A DNA stretch of 64,000 nt, taken from assembly GCF_947500605.1 (NCBI RefSeq), contig NZ_CANMSJ010000003.1, positions 248,001 to 312,000 on the forward strand, in the 5' to 3' direction. Numbering within the stretch: position 1 is the first letter of the stretch; every line of letters begins with the position of its first letter. The position numbers and the translations under genes were made by a program. The stretch comes from an uncultured Lacinutrix sp. (lineage in GTDB: Bacteria > Bacteroidota > Bacteroidia > Flavobacteriales > Flavobacteriaceae). The notes below the pieces were generated by a model. It worked only from the letters and a program-made list of their open reading frames with translations. It had not been told where the DNA came from and did no database searches. Positions 25,504-35,835 of the stretch are shown one piece after another.

Positions 25504-25511
25504 TACTTTTG
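25504..25511 (+). promoter_or_regulatory. mutY promoter -7 box
   Basis: TACTTTTG is a full match to the TAnnTTTG consensus, 21 bases before the mutY ATG. It diverges from the HU promoter about 60 bases away. Confidence 0.65.
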
Positions 25512-25532
25512 TTTGCGAATCTTATTCCATAA

Positions 25533-26573
25533 ATGAACATAACTAAAAAACTAATTACCTGGTACTCAATTAATAAAAGAGATTTACCATGGCGTAACAC
25601 TACAAATCCTTATTTTATTTGGCTGTCCGAAATCATATTACAACAAACACAAGTTGCCCAAGGTCTTCCATATTACGTCGCATTTACCACTAATTACCCA
25701 ACGGTTTTTGATTTAGCTAACGCAGAAGAATCCCAAATTTTAAAACTTTGGCAAGGACTGGGTTATTATTCAAGAGCTAGAAATTTACATGCTTCGGCTA
25801 AATATATAGTAAATGAATTAAATGGGCAATTTCCTAGTACTTATAAAGAGATAATAAAATTAAAAGGAGTTGGCGATTATACTGCCAGTGCAATTGCTTC
25901 TATTTGTTTTAATGAAACTACTGCGGTTGTAGATGGAAACGTTTATCGCGCTTTATCAAGAATTTATGGAATTTCTACTCCTATTAATAAAGGAGAAGGT
26001 TTTAAGGAATTTAAAGCTTTAGCTCAAGAGTTAATAGATAAAAAAGATCCTGCAACTTTTAATCAAGCAATTATGGAATTTGGTGCTAGGCAATGTAAGC
26101 CTAAAAGTCCAGATTGCACTATTTGTCCTTTTAATAGCAAGTGTGTAGCGCTTCAAAAAAGTATAATAACCGATTTGCCAGTCAAGCTGAAAACCTTAAA
26201 GGTTAAGAAAAAATACTTCAACTTTATTGTATTGTTATCTTCAGATAGAAAAACAATTCTTGAAAAACGTGAAGGTAAAGGCATTTGGCAAAATCTATAT
26301 CAATTTCCTTTAATTGAAACCTTGAAGCCTTCAGAAGTGTCAGAAGTTGAAAATAGTTTAAAAGATTTCTCAGAATTAAAAAATAAAAAGTTTAGTGTGT
26401 CTTTATATAATGAGAAAGATATTGTGCATAAACTTTCTCATCAGCATCTATATACAAAGTTTTGGATTGTTAGTACAGACCAAAAGCTCTCAGAAGGTGT
26501 TTCAGTAGAAAGTATAAAAGATTTTCCTGTGCCTATATTAATAGGTAATTTTATTGAAAACTTTAATTTTTAG
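25533..26573 (+). CDS. mutY: A/G-specific adenine DNA glycosylase
   Basis: A 346-residue base-excision repair enzyme that removes adenine mispaired with 8-oxoguanine. Catalytic Glu33 (WLSEIILQQTQV), a helix-hairpin-helix (KLKGVGDYTASAIA) and catalytic Asp134 (AVVDGNVYRAL) are visible. The 4Fe-4S loop Cys188-X6-Cys195-X2-Cys198-X5-Cys204 is intact. Residues about 225-345 are the NUDIX-like domain that recognises 8-oxoG (KREGKGIWQNLYQFPL). It precedes ssb, gldE and gldD, an order known from Flavobacterium. ssb has its own promoter, so mutY may be transcribed both alone and with them. Confidence 0.97.
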   Translation: MNITKKLITWYSINKRDLPWRNTTNPYFIWLSEIILQQTQVAQGLPYYVAFTTNYPTVFDLANAEESQILKLWQGLGYYSRARNLHASAKYIVNELNGQFPSTYKEIIKLKGVGDYTASAIASICFNETTAVVDGNVYRALSRIYGISTPINKGEGFKEFKALAQELIDKKDPATFNQAIMEFGARQCKPKSPDCTICPFNSKCVALQKSIITDLPVKLKTLKVKKKYFNFIVLLSSDRKTILEKREGKGIWQNLYQFPLIETLKPSEVSEVENSLKDFSELKNKKFSVSLYNEKDIVHKLSHQHLYTKFWIVSTDQKLSEGVSVESIKDFPVPILIGNFIENFNF

Positions 26574-26634
26574 TGTTTTAAGTTAAATTAGTCTTTCTTT
26601 TTTATTAAATTTAAGTTTATCAATAGTAAAAATG

Positions 26635-26642
26635 TAATTTTG
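26635..26642 (+). promoter_or_regulatory. ssb promoter -7 box
   Basis: TAATTTTG is a full match to TAnnTTTG, 20 bases before the ssb ATG in the 89-base gap after mutY. Confidence 0.65.
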
Positions 26643-26662
26643 CACTGTAATTATATAAGAAT

Positions 26663-27109
26663 ATGGCTGGAACGTTAAATAAAGTAATGTTAATTGGACA
26701 TTTAGGAGATGAAGTTAAAATGCATTATTTCGAAGGTGGAGGTTGTGTAGGTAGATTTCCGTTGGCAACAAACGAAACTTACACAAATAAAACTACTAAC
26801 GAGCGTGTTACTAACGTAGAATGGCATAATATTGTTTTAAGAAATAAGGCTGCCGAAATTTGCGAAAAGTACCTTACTAAAGGCGATAAAGTATATATTG
26901 AAGGTAGAATTAAAACTAGAAAGTGGCAAGACGAATCTGGTAACGATCGTTACAGTACAGAAATACAAGCTAGCGAATTCACTTTTTTAACAACTAAAAA
27001 AGACAGTCAAGCTGCTGCTGCTCCACAACCAGCAGAGCCACAAAAACAGGTGGAGAATAATACAGAACAAGCAGGTAAAGCTGCTAGTGATGACGATTTA
27101 CCATTTTAA
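26663..27109 (+). CDS. ssb: Single-stranded DNA-binding protein
   Basis: A 148-residue replication and repair protein. Residues 1-105 form the OB fold (NKVMLIGHLGDEV, EWHNIVLRNKAAEICEKYL, GDKVYIEGRIKTRKWQD), followed by an Ala/Gln/Pro-rich linker and the acidic tail DDDLPF that recruits partner proteins. It lies 16 bases upstream of gldE, and its promoter probably drives gldE and gldD as well. Confidence 0.97.
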   Translation: MAGTLNKVMLIGHLGDEVKMHYFEGGGCVGRFPLATNETYTNKTTNERVTNVEWHNIVLRNKAAEICEKYLTKGDKVYIEGRIKTRKWQDESGNDRYSTEIQASEFTFLTTKKDSQAAAAPQPAEPQKQVENNTEQAGKAASDDDLPF

Positions 27110-27125
27110 TCTTAATTTGTAACCA

Positions 27126-28430
27126 TTGGACCCTGAACCCACGAGTTTATTTATACAATTTTTAGCTATAGATTTTTCTGCAATCTCTGGCTTTATTTTA
27201 CTGTTTGTGTTATTGTTTTTTTCGGCATTAATTTCTGGAGCCGAAGTCGCATTGTTTTCATTAACAAGAGCAGATTTAGAACAAGAAGATGTGCAGTCTA
27301 GTAAGGCTATTCAAATTATTAGTAAACTATTAGAACGGCCAAAAAAGTTATTAGCAACTATATTAGTAGCCAATAATTTTATAAACATCGCTATTGTAAT
27401 TCTCTTTGCATTTCTAGGGAATTTTATGTTTCAAGGGATTTCTAATCCTGTTGTTAAATTTGTTTTAGAAGTTGTTGTTGTAACCTTTTTAATTTTGCTT
27501 TTCGGAGAGATTTTACCTAAAGTTTATGCAAGTAGAAATAATTTAAAATTTGCTTCTTTTATGGCTTATCCGTTAAAAGTATTAGATTTTGTTTTTTCTC
27601 CAATAAGCTTACCAATGCGAGCAATAACACTTGGTATACATAGTAAACTTGGTAAACAAAAATCTAACCTTAGTGTAGATCAATTATCTCAAGCATTAGA
27701 GCTTACTAGCGATGAGGATACTACGCAAGAAGAGCATAAAATTTTAAAAGGTATTGTGTCTTTTGGTAATACAGATACAAAGCAAGTTATGCGACCTAGA
27801 TTAGATATTTTTGCTTTAAATATGGACCAAAAGTATAGCGAAATTATCCATGAAATAACTACTAATGGATATTCTAGAATTCCTGTTTATAAGGATAATG
27901 TAGATACTATTGAAGGTATTTTATATGTAAAAGATTTATTGCCTCATGTAGAAACTAAAGAGTTCGATTGGACCACTTTACTTAGAGAGCCCTTTTTTGT
28001 GCCTGAAAATAAGAAGTTAGACGACTTGATGACGGAATTTCAAGAAAAGAAAGTGCATTTAGCTGTAGTTGTAGATGAGTATGGTGGTACTTCTGGTCTG
28101 GTTTCTTTAGAGGATATAATCGAAGAAATAGTTGGAGATATTAGTGATGAGTTTGATGATGAAGACGTACATTATTCTAAACTAGACGATAATAATTATG
28201 TATTTGAAGGTAAAACGGCATTAAAAGATTTTTACAAGATTTTAAAACTTGAAGAAGAAACTGTTTTTGAAGATAATAAAGGTGAAGCCGAAACGCTTGC
28301 AGGTTTTATTCTACAGATTTCAGGTAGTTTTCCTAGGCAAGCAAGTAAAATACTTTTTGAAGATTACGTATTTACTATTGAAGCTTTAGATAAAAAAAGA
28401 ATTAAAAGAGTTAAAATAACTATACCTTAA
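27126..28430 (+). CDS. gldE: Gliding motility-associated CBS/CorC-type membrane protein GldE
   Basis: A 434-residue inner-membrane protein. The N-terminal part holds several hydrophobic helices of the CNNM/DUF21 type (about residues 18-150), then a CBS pair (about 215-330; MRPRLDIFAL, EYGGTSGLVSLEDIIEEIVGD) and a C-terminal CorC/HlyC domain. GldE stabilises GldD in Flavobacterium, and gldD follows here after 31 bases. The start is TTG at 27126 (reads MDPEPTSLF); no upstream ATG exists because the ssb stop is only 16 bases away, and the next in-frame ATG is well inside the membrane domain. A UUG start is plausible as a translation-limiting device, but that is inference. Confidence 0.93.
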   Translation: MDPEPTSLFIQFLAIDFSAISGFILLFVLLFFSALISGAEVALFSLTRADLEQEDVQSSKAIQIISKLLERPKKLLATILVANNFINIAIVILFAFLGNFMFQGISNPVVKFVLEVVVVTFLILLFGEILPKVYASRNNLKFASFMAYPLKVLDFVFSPISLPMRAITLGIHSKLGKQKSNLSVDQLSQALELTSDEDTTQEEHKILKGIVSFGNTDTKQVMRPRLDIFALNMDQKYSEIIHEITTNGYSRIPVYKDNVDTIEGILYVKDLLPHVETKEFDWTTLLREPFFVPENKKLDDLMTEFQEKKVHLAVVVDEYGGTSGLVSLEDIIEEIVGDISDEFDDEDVHYSKLDDNNYVFEGKTALKDFYKILKLEEETVFEDNKGEAETLAGFILQISGSFPRQASKILFEDYVFTIEALDKKRIKRVKITIP

Positions 28431-28461
28431 AACAGTCTATATATTTCACAGACTAATTTTT

Positions 28462-29061
28462 ATGAAAATAAACTATAAAAATATTGTTTTAGCAATTTGT
28501 TCATTAGGATTATTAGTTTCCTGTAACGAAGATCCTAAACCAAAACCTAAGGCTTATTTAGCATTAGAATATCCAGAAGCTATTTACAAAACGGAAGATA
28601 TTACAAAAATGCCTTTTACTTTCGATCGTAATGCTTTAGGTAAAAACCTAAAAACTAAAACACTTAAAGGAGAAACTACCAGTTATGGTATTAATATAGA
28701 ATATCCCAACCTTAAAGGGACGATTTATATTACTTATAAGGCTCTAGAACACAATGAAAAGTTATTAAGGACATATCTTATAAACGCGCAAAATTTTACT
28801 CAAGAGCATACGCAAAAAGCCGATGTTATAGATGGTATTGTTTACGAAAACCCAGAACGTAAAGTTTATGGAATGTTTTACGATGTTGGTGGTAATGCAG
28901 CTTCACAATCACAGTTTTATGTAACCGATAGTATTAATCATTTTATAACAGGATCTCTTTATTTTTACGCGAAACCTAATTACGATTCTATTCTGCCTGC
29001 AGCAAATTATCTACAAAAGGATATTATGAGAATTATGGAGAGTTTAGAGTGGAAGAAATAA
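28462..29061 (+). CDS. gldD: Gliding motility lipoprotein GldD
   Basis: A 199-residue lipoprotein essential for gliding and T9SS function in Flavobacterium. The lipobox is LGLLVSC with Cys21, followed by NEDPKPKPKAYLALEYPEA, a typical GldD start. The rest is a compact beta-rich periplasmic domain of normal family length. It is the last gene of the ssb-gldE-gldD unit and is followed by a bidirectional terminator shared with atpC. Confidence 0.94.
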   Translation: MKINYKNIVLAICSLGLLVSCNEDPKPKPKAYLALEYPEAIYKTEDITKMPFTFDRNALGKNLKTKTLKGETTSYGINIEYPNLKGTIYITYKALEHNEKLLRTYLINAQNFTQEHTQKADVIDGIVYENPERKVYGMFYDVGGNAASQSQFYVTDSINHFITGSLYFYAKPNYDSILPAANYLQKDIMRIMESLEWKK

Positions 29062-29110
29062 ACTTATACAAATAAGATTTAAAGATACTATTCAAAATAT
29101 TAAGCATAAA

Positions 29111-29140
29111 AAAAACGCGAAACATAAGTTTCGCGTTTTT
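29111..29140. terminator. Bidirectional terminator between gldD and atpC
   Basis: A 13-bp perfect stem (29111-29123 with 29128-29140), ACGCGAAAC core and ATAA loop, has A and T runs on its two flanks. It separates convergent operons. Confidence 0.9.
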
Positions 29141-29160
29141 TATTTATTGTGAGTAATAAA

Positions 29161-29454
29161 TTAATCAGCTAAAATGATTGCCTTATTATCTTTCATTTCT
29201 AATGTTCCAGATTTTATTTTTAAAGTTAAAACCTTATTGTCATCAGCATGCGGTATAACACTACCATGTAAATCATCAAAAACAAGATGACTTTGTGTAT
29301 GTGTGTTTATTTTAACAGTTCCTTCTGCTAAAACAGCTACAATTGCTGCGTGATTATTAAGCATCTGAAACTCTCCATTTAATCCTGGTACAGTTACAGC
29401 GTCTACTTCACTACTAAATAAAGTTGCTTCTGGTGATACAATTTCTAAATACAT
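29161..29454 (-). CDS. atpC: F1 ATP synthase epsilon subunit, short form
   Basis: A 97-residue protein with the beta-sandwich domain of epsilon (MYLEIVSPE ... VDAVTVPGLNGEFQMLNNHAAIVAVL). It lacks the C-terminal two-helix domain that inhibits the motor in E. coli epsilon (about 135 residues). The short form is, as I recall, usual in Flavobacteriia. It follows atpD by 89 bases; the gamma, alpha, delta and Fo genes are not in this window. Confidence 0.94.
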   Translation of the reverse strand: MYLEIVSPEATLFSSEVDAVTVPGLNGEFQMLNNHAAIVAVLAEGTVKINTHTQSHLVFDDLHGSVIPHADDNKVLTLKIKSGTLEMKDNKAIILAD

Positions 29455-29513
29455 CTTTTAAATTTTATTTAAAAGCTTCCGTGTAAACAGAAGTCTCATT
29501 TATATTAATAAGA

Positions 29514-29532
29514 TGCTGAAATAAATTCAGCA
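29514..29532 (-). other. Intercistronic hairpin between atpD and atpC
   Basis: A 7-bp stem (TGCTGAA 29514-29520, TTCAGCA 29526-29532) with a 5-base loop lies in the 89-base atpD-atpC gap. It has no T run, so it is more likely an mRNA-stability element than a terminator. Confidence 0.4.
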
Positions 29533-29543
29533 CTTGCTTTGGC

Positions 29544-31055
<1,512 letters not shown>

Positions 31056-31112
31056 TTATCTATTTAATATTATGCGATTTAATTGTTTGAAAACACCTTC
31101 GGTTTTCGCGTG

Positions 31113-31120
31113 CAAAGATA
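31113..31120 (-). promoter_or_regulatory. atpD promoter -7 box
   Basis: The minus strand reads TATCTTTG followed by CA, a full match to TAnnTTTG, about 60 bases before the atpD ATG. It lies just downstream of the terminator of the neighbouring operon, as expected for an independent promoter. Confidence 0.75.
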
Positions 31121-31170
31121 GGGGATTTAATTTAAAATAAAAGTTGTTTCCCAAGCTTTTTATGTATAAA

Positions 31171-31197
31171 AAAACGCCTTCAATAAGAAGGCGTTTT
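31171..31197 (-). terminator. Intrinsic terminator after the SGNH-type lipoprotein gene
   Basis: An 11-bp perfect stem (31171-31181 with 31187-31197) with an AATAA loop is flanked by an A run that becomes a T run on the minus strand. It separates the TonB/SGNH operon from atpD. Confidence 0.87.
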
Positions 31198-31222
31198 ATA
31201 TTATGTTGTTTTTTTGTTGTTA

Positions 31223-32854
31223 TTATAACTGAGGAGAGTAGTTTACTCCAAAATCATCAGCCTTAGCAACATTTCCAGAAGCTCTAAAGTTAGAACCGTA
31301 AGTGGTATCAATAGCATCTAAGAAAGAATTTGCCATTAAAGCATAACCTCTAGCTGTTAAATGAATACCATCCAAACTTACTAAACCACCAAAAACTAAT
31401 CTTGTATCCAAATTGTAACTATCAAATTGAACACCTGTTGTAGTTGCTTGTGTTAAAATACTATTTAAGTCTACTAAAGCTAATCCTTTTGCAGAAGCAA
31501 TAGCTGAAATTGAAGCGTTGTAAGTTGCTGTAGCATTAGCTATTTCTAATTGTTCTGAAGGTAGTAATACCCATTTGTCTTCTAAAGGTAGAGTTATACC
31601 TTCTACAGAAAATTGTCCAGCCAATGCTTGAGGTAAACCTTGACCCATTAATACTCCTACATTAGTAGTGTTAACGGTTCCTATTACACTAGAACTAGGT
31701 AATACAAATAAATCTTCTGCGGTTGCTTGTCTTGTTTGTCCATAAGTGTTCCCCAAAAGGTTTGCTACTAATGGTGCAGCTGCTGGTGGTAGCCCAAATT
31801 GAGCTATAAAAGCAGGGAATGTTGGGCTAGCATTTAATTGTGCTATAATTATTCCTGAGATATCTGCTAAGCTTTCATCTTTTATAACTACTGCGCTTGC
31901 TTCTGTTTCAGAAAAAACAATTGCTCTCGCAGGATCTACAGCATTAAATATTGGGTTTAATGCTCCAAATATTGAGTTTAATAAAGGGATTTGTGGACCA
32001 AAACTTGAATCTGTTGGATCTAATGGATTGAAAGGTACAGTTGTAAAGTGAGATAAGCTTGTAATATCTGGCAAGTTACCAATAGCTCCTTTAGCTCCAT
32101 TAGAAGTTAAAGCATTTACAATTGTGTTTAATGAAAAATCAAAAGTTGCATTAGGTGTAATAGGGTTTGTACCGTCACCACCTGTAGTTGCATAGCCTAA
32201 TACATCATTACCACCAACTTCACTTAGTGTAAAAAATGTTGGATTTTGAGCAGCAGCTAATTCTAACATTGAGGCATCTGGTGTTGCTCCTGTTAATCTT
32301 ACTGCATATGGATTTGCTAACCCTGCAGATAAGTTTGCTAAATTACCATATCCGGGAGCAATCATATGAAAACTTTTTGCGCCAGGTACTCCAACATTGT
32401 TAAAAGGTCCAGTCGGAGGTGATAATAAATCAGTCCCTACAGTTACTGGGCCTATTGCATCCTCTAAAGGAATTGGTCCTGCTCCTCCAAAAACTAATCT
32501 TGGATCTTGAATTCTTGAACCTCCAAGGGCTAGTCCTCCATAATTGTCAGACATTAAAGGTTGCGTAAAAGTTCCTCCTCCTGCATTAGCAAATTGTTTT
32601 GCTAGTGTATTTGGGAAAGAGTTTTCTTGCGATGCAATAAATAAACCACCATCTGTAAATCCTGCTGTAAATGAAGCTCCTAGGGCAACATAGTTTGAAA
32701 AGTCTACAGAACCTGCGTTTAATGCTGGTAATACTACTGTAGGTTGTGGTTGCTCATCTAAGAATTCTTCAAAATCTTCTTCATCATTACAGGCTGTTAA
32801 ACTTACAGCAATTGCTAGAAGCCCTATATATTTTAAGTTTTTAAATGTCTTCAT
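31223..32854 (-). CDS. SGNH/GDSL-type outer-membrane lipoprotein
   Basis: A 543-residue lipoprotein with lipobox VSLTAC (Cys22) followed by an acidic tether (NDEEDFEEFLDEQ). The SGNH esterase blocks are visible: block I as ALGASFTAGFTDG, with GAS replacing the usual GDS; block III as SEVGGNDVLGY; and block V as DGIHLTARGYALMA. It could be an esterase or lipase acting at the cell surface. It starts one base after the stop of the TonB receptor gene, so translation is probably coupled and the two act together, perhaps on an acylated substrate that the receptor imports. The substrate is unknown. Confidence 0.88.
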   Translation of the reverse strand: MKTFKNLKYIGLLAIAVSLTACNDEEDFEEFLDEQPQPTVVLPALNAGSVDFSNYVALGASFTAGFTDGGLFIASQENSFPNTLAKQFANAGGGTFTQPLMSDNYGGLALGGSRIQDPRLVFGGAGPIPLEDAIGPVTVGTDLLSPPTGPFNNVGVPGAKSFHMIAPGYGNLANLSAGLANPYAVRLTGATPDASMLELAAAQNPTFFTLSEVGGNDVLGYATTGGDGTNPITPNATFDFSLNTIVNALTSNGAKGAIGNLPDITSLSHFTTVPFNPLDPTDSSFGPQIPLLNSIFGALNPIFNAVDPARAIVFSETEASAVVIKDESLADISGIIIAQLNASPTFPAFIAQFGLPPAAAPLVANLLGNTYGQTRQATAEDLFVLPSSSVIGTVNTTNVGVLMGQGLPQALAGQFSVEGITLPLEDKWVLLPSEQLEIANATATYNASISAIASAKGLALVDLNSILTQATTTGVQFDSYNLDTRLVFGGLVSLDGIHLTARGYALMANSFLDAIDTTYGSNFRASGNVAKADDFGVNYSPQL

Positions 32855-32855
32855 T

Positions 32856-35636
32856 TTATAAGTTATTAATTGTTAATGATGCGTAGTACATAGATCCTAT
32901 AAATCCTGTACCAAACGCTGTAAAATACTCGCTACCTGTAAGATTTGTAGCTCCTACTTTTATTACAGATTTTAAACTTGGTACTTTATAGTTTATTTGT
33001 GCATCTACTGTATGGAATTCTGGTACAATACCATTTCCAAAAGTTGCTTCCCAGAAATAATCATCGCTAAATCTGTATGATACATTAAAACCGAAGTTTG
33101 TAAATACCTCTGTATGACCAAATGAAGCCTTAAATTTATGTTCTGGTGTGTTAAAGTTTGTTTGAAAATCTGGATTAGATGCTCTATCAAAATCTTGTTT
33201 TGTAAACGTATAACTTCCGCTTAAATCAAAACCATCAAGTACTTTAGTAGATAAACCAAGTGATGCACCATAAGAATTTACATCTATATCTGAGTTTGTG
33301 TAAGCACTGTATGCTTGGTAATCACCATTAGCAATTGCTCCTGCAGATAATGCACCGTCTCCAACTACTCCATAGTAAGGAGATATAACAACTTCTTGAG
33401 ATATAAAGTCTTGATACTTGTTGTAGTATGTACTAAAATCTACAATTAATTTATCGAATTTACCTCTATAACCAATTTCCATAGAAGTTACTTGTTCTGG
33501 CTTAATAATGTTTGGATTTGCAACTTTTAAAGAGTTTACATCTTGAGTGTTAGCGAAATCTTGTACAGAGCTAGCAGAATAAGAATTATTATAAGCGGCT
33601 GCACCTGTTTGTGTAATTGTTGCAGGTTGGCCATATCCACCTTGAGCAGGGTTTGTTCCTTGCGCAGCAGTACTTACTTCGAAAGTTCTAACATATCTAT
33701 TTAAGTTGCTTGGTGCTGAACCTACTAATATTGCTCTACCTGCATCTAGACCTATAAATAAATCTTGAGTAGTTGGGTTTCTAAATCCTGTTTGAACAGA
33801 AGCTCTGATATTATGATCTCTATTAAGTGTTAAACCTGCAGATAATCTTGGAGAGAAAAAACCATCGAATAATTCAGACTTATCATAACGTCCAGAAGCC
33901 GTTAATTTTAATTTCATATCATTATTAAGTTCTAAATCTTTTTGTATTTGAGTATAAACACCATATTCAGAATATTCAATCGGACCATCTAAATCTGTAT
34001 ATATACTTCCTCCAGAATTTAAATTATATTTTCTATAAGAACCACCAACTTGAATGTCTGCAATATCTACTAAATGACTAAAGTTGTAATTAGCATCACT
34101 GTGGAAGTATTTAGAAGCATCTCTAAATTGAGAACCTGTAGCTAAATCTGGATCTTTAATAATTCTATTGAAAGCATTTTTAAACTCTGTAGATCCTGGT
34201 AAAAAACGACCTTCGTCTGCAACAGCTCTAGAAGCATCGTGTTTTTGTTGTGTTGTTAAACCTTGAGGGTTTCCAGCTAGTTCTATATTTGCATAATTAC
34301 CTATGTAATCTCCAAACCAATCTTCATCACTTTTCCATGACCTGTTAATGTTAATTCCGGTAAATACCATATCATAAGAATCACCAGCTTTATCTGAAAC
34401 TTCGTAAGCTCTAACAAAGAAATTATCATTCTTAACCTCTAATTTGTGTTGTTGTTGAAAGAAGCCATTAATGTTATATCTATTGGTTCCTTGATAAATT
34501 GTTGTACCTGTACCAACTTTTCCAACGTAAGAAATTTCTAAACTGTTATCTTCAATTGGTCTATAGTAGAGTCCCCAATCTGCTTTTATACTTTCAGCAT
34601 TATAATTTGTTAAAGTATTTTCATTATAACCAGTTCTACTTACTTCAACATCTGGAATAAAACCAAGTCCTGATGCAGCTCTAATGTTTGTAGAAACTTC
34701 ATCTCCATAAACGTTAATACCATCGTAGTTAGTATTAGCACGAGTTCTATTTGGATCAATTTTATCTATTTCACTAGTTGCTTGCCAATCTGTACCTTTT
34801 AAGTATCCAAAATTTACTTTTGCAGCAAACTTTTCTGAAAACTTATGTCCCATTGTTATTCCAACATCTGTATATGCATTATCTCCTGCAGCTTCTTGAG
34901 AAGTAATACCTCTTTTCAAAGAAACTCTAACACCTTGATGATCGAATGGATTTTTACTTCTCATAAATAAAACACCATTAAATGCATTTGCACCATAAAG
35001 AGCTGAAGAAGCTCCAGGCAGCAATTCTACACTTTGCACATCTGTTTCAACCATACCAACTAAGTTTCCAATTGGGAAATTTAAAGCAGGAGTAGAGTTG
35101 TCCATTCCGTCTACTAATTGCATAAATCTTGTATTTGCAAATGTTGCGAAACCACGTGTATTTACAGATTTAAAGGTTAAACTATTAGTATTTACATCTA
35201 CACCTTTAAGGTTTTCTAATCCACCGTAAAAATCTGCAGAAGCTGTGTTTTTAATCTCTTTAAGACCAAAACGTTCAACCGTTACAGGAGATTCGAAAAT
35301 ACGTTCTGGAGTTCTAGAAGCGGAAAGAACCACTTCGTCAAGAACGCTACCTTCTTGTAAAACGAAATTTAATGTTTGATTTTTAGAAGTTACATCCATT
35401 GTTTCTGTAGAAAAACCAACACTACTAGCTTGAACAGAAAATGGAGGATTACTATCTGTTTTTAATGTAAATTGACCATCAAAATCACTTACATTTCCCG
35501 AAGATGTTCCTGTTACTATAACATTTGCGCCAGGAATTGGAGTTCCATTATTGTCCATAACAGTACCACTTATTGTGGTTTGTGCAAAAGCAAACGCGCA
35601 AAACAGCAACAATACAATTGATAAGTTTGTTCTCAT
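32856..35636 (-). CDS. TonB-dependent receptor with carboxypeptidase-regulatory-like domain
   Basis: A 926-residue outer-membrane receptor. It has a Sec signal (FCAFAFAQ), a CarboxypepD-reg-like domain (about 20-100; GTVMDNNGTPIPGANVIVTG), a plug domain (about 115-230; NTRGFATFANTRFMQLVDG, LPGASSALYGANAFNGVLFM) and a 22-strand-type barrel ending in an aromatic-poor final strand YYASLTINNL. It takes up an unknown ligand using TonB energy. There is no SusD partner; the coupled gene is the SGNH-type lipoprotein. A 16-bp palindrome lies about 75 bases upstream of the ATG. Confidence 0.93.
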   Translation of the reverse strand: MRTNLSIVLLLFCAFAFAQTTISGTVMDNNGTPIPGANVIVTGTSSGNVSDFDGQFTLKTDSNPPFSVQASSVGFSTETMDVTSKNQTLNFVLQEGSVLDEVVLSASRTPERIFESPVTVERFGLKEIKNTASADFYGGLENLKGVDVNTNSLTFKSVNTRGFATFANTRFMQLVDGMDNSTPALNFPIGNLVGMVETDVQSVELLPGASSALYGANAFNGVLFMRSKNPFDHQGVRVSLKRGITSQEAAGDNAYTDVGITMGHKFSEKFAAKVNFGYLKGTDWQATSEIDKIDPNRTRANTNYDGINVYGDEVSTNIRAASGLGFIPDVEVSRTGYNENTLTNYNAESIKADWGLYYRPIEDNSLEISYVGKVGTGTTIYQGTNRYNINGFFQQQHKLEVKNDNFFVRAYEVSDKAGDSYDMVFTGININRSWKSDEDWFGDYIGNYANIELAGNPQGLTTQQKHDASRAVADEGRFLPGSTEFKNAFNRIIKDPDLATGSQFRDASKYFHSDANYNFSHLVDIADIQVGGSYRKYNLNSGGSIYTDLDGPIEYSEYGVYTQIQKDLELNNDMKLKLTASGRYDKSELFDGFFSPRLSAGLTLNRDHNIRASVQTGFRNPTTQDLFIGLDAGRAILVGSAPSNLNRYVRTFEVSTAAQGTNPAQGGYGQPATITQTGAAAYNNSYSASSVQDFANTQDVNSLKVANPNIIKPEQVTSMEIGYRGKFDKLIVDFSTYYNKYQDFISQEVVISPYYGVVGDGALSAGAIANGDYQAYSAYTNSDIDVNSYGASLGLSTKVLDGFDLSGSYTFTKQDFDRASNPDFQTNFNTPEHKFKASFGHTEVFTNFGFNVSYRFSDDYFWEATFGNGIVPEFHTVDAQINYKVPSLKSVIKVGATNLTGSEYFTAFGTGFIGSMYYASLTINNL

Positions 35637-35709
35637 TTTTTAGATTTAGTTAATTTAATATAAGCCAATATACGTTTTTTAACTATATCTTAAAAAAAAG
35701 TTAACAAAA

Positions 35710-35725
35710 ATTATGCGTGCATAAT
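35710..35725. promoter_or_regulatory. Palindrome upstream of the 926-residue TonB receptor
   Basis: ATTATGC GT GCATAAT is a perfect 7-bp inverted repeat with a 2-base spacer, placed 74-89 bases before the receptor ATG and upstream of a weak -7-like box (TATATTGG on the minus strand, 35665-35672). The size suits a dimeric regulator. Confidence 0.4.
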
Positions 35726-35736
35726 AAAAATATAAA

Positions 35737-35786
35737 AAAAAACACCGTCTTTTTTTATACTAATGATAAAAAAAACGGTGTTTTTT
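35737..35786 (-). terminator. Intrinsic terminator after glmS
   Basis: The base stem is 12 bp (35737-35748 with 35775-35786), extended by an inner A/T stem (35750-35758 with 35766-35774), and is followed by T on the minus strand. It lies 50 bases after the glmS stop. Confidence 0.85.
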
Positions 35787-35835
35787 AAGTATTTGATAAT
35801 TTAGGCCTATTCTCTTAAAATAGTATTAACAGGTG

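Noticed and set aside
29514-29532. Terminator between atpD and atpC
   Set aside because: The stem is short, without a T run, and separating two F1 subunits would make little sense; listed only as a hairpin.
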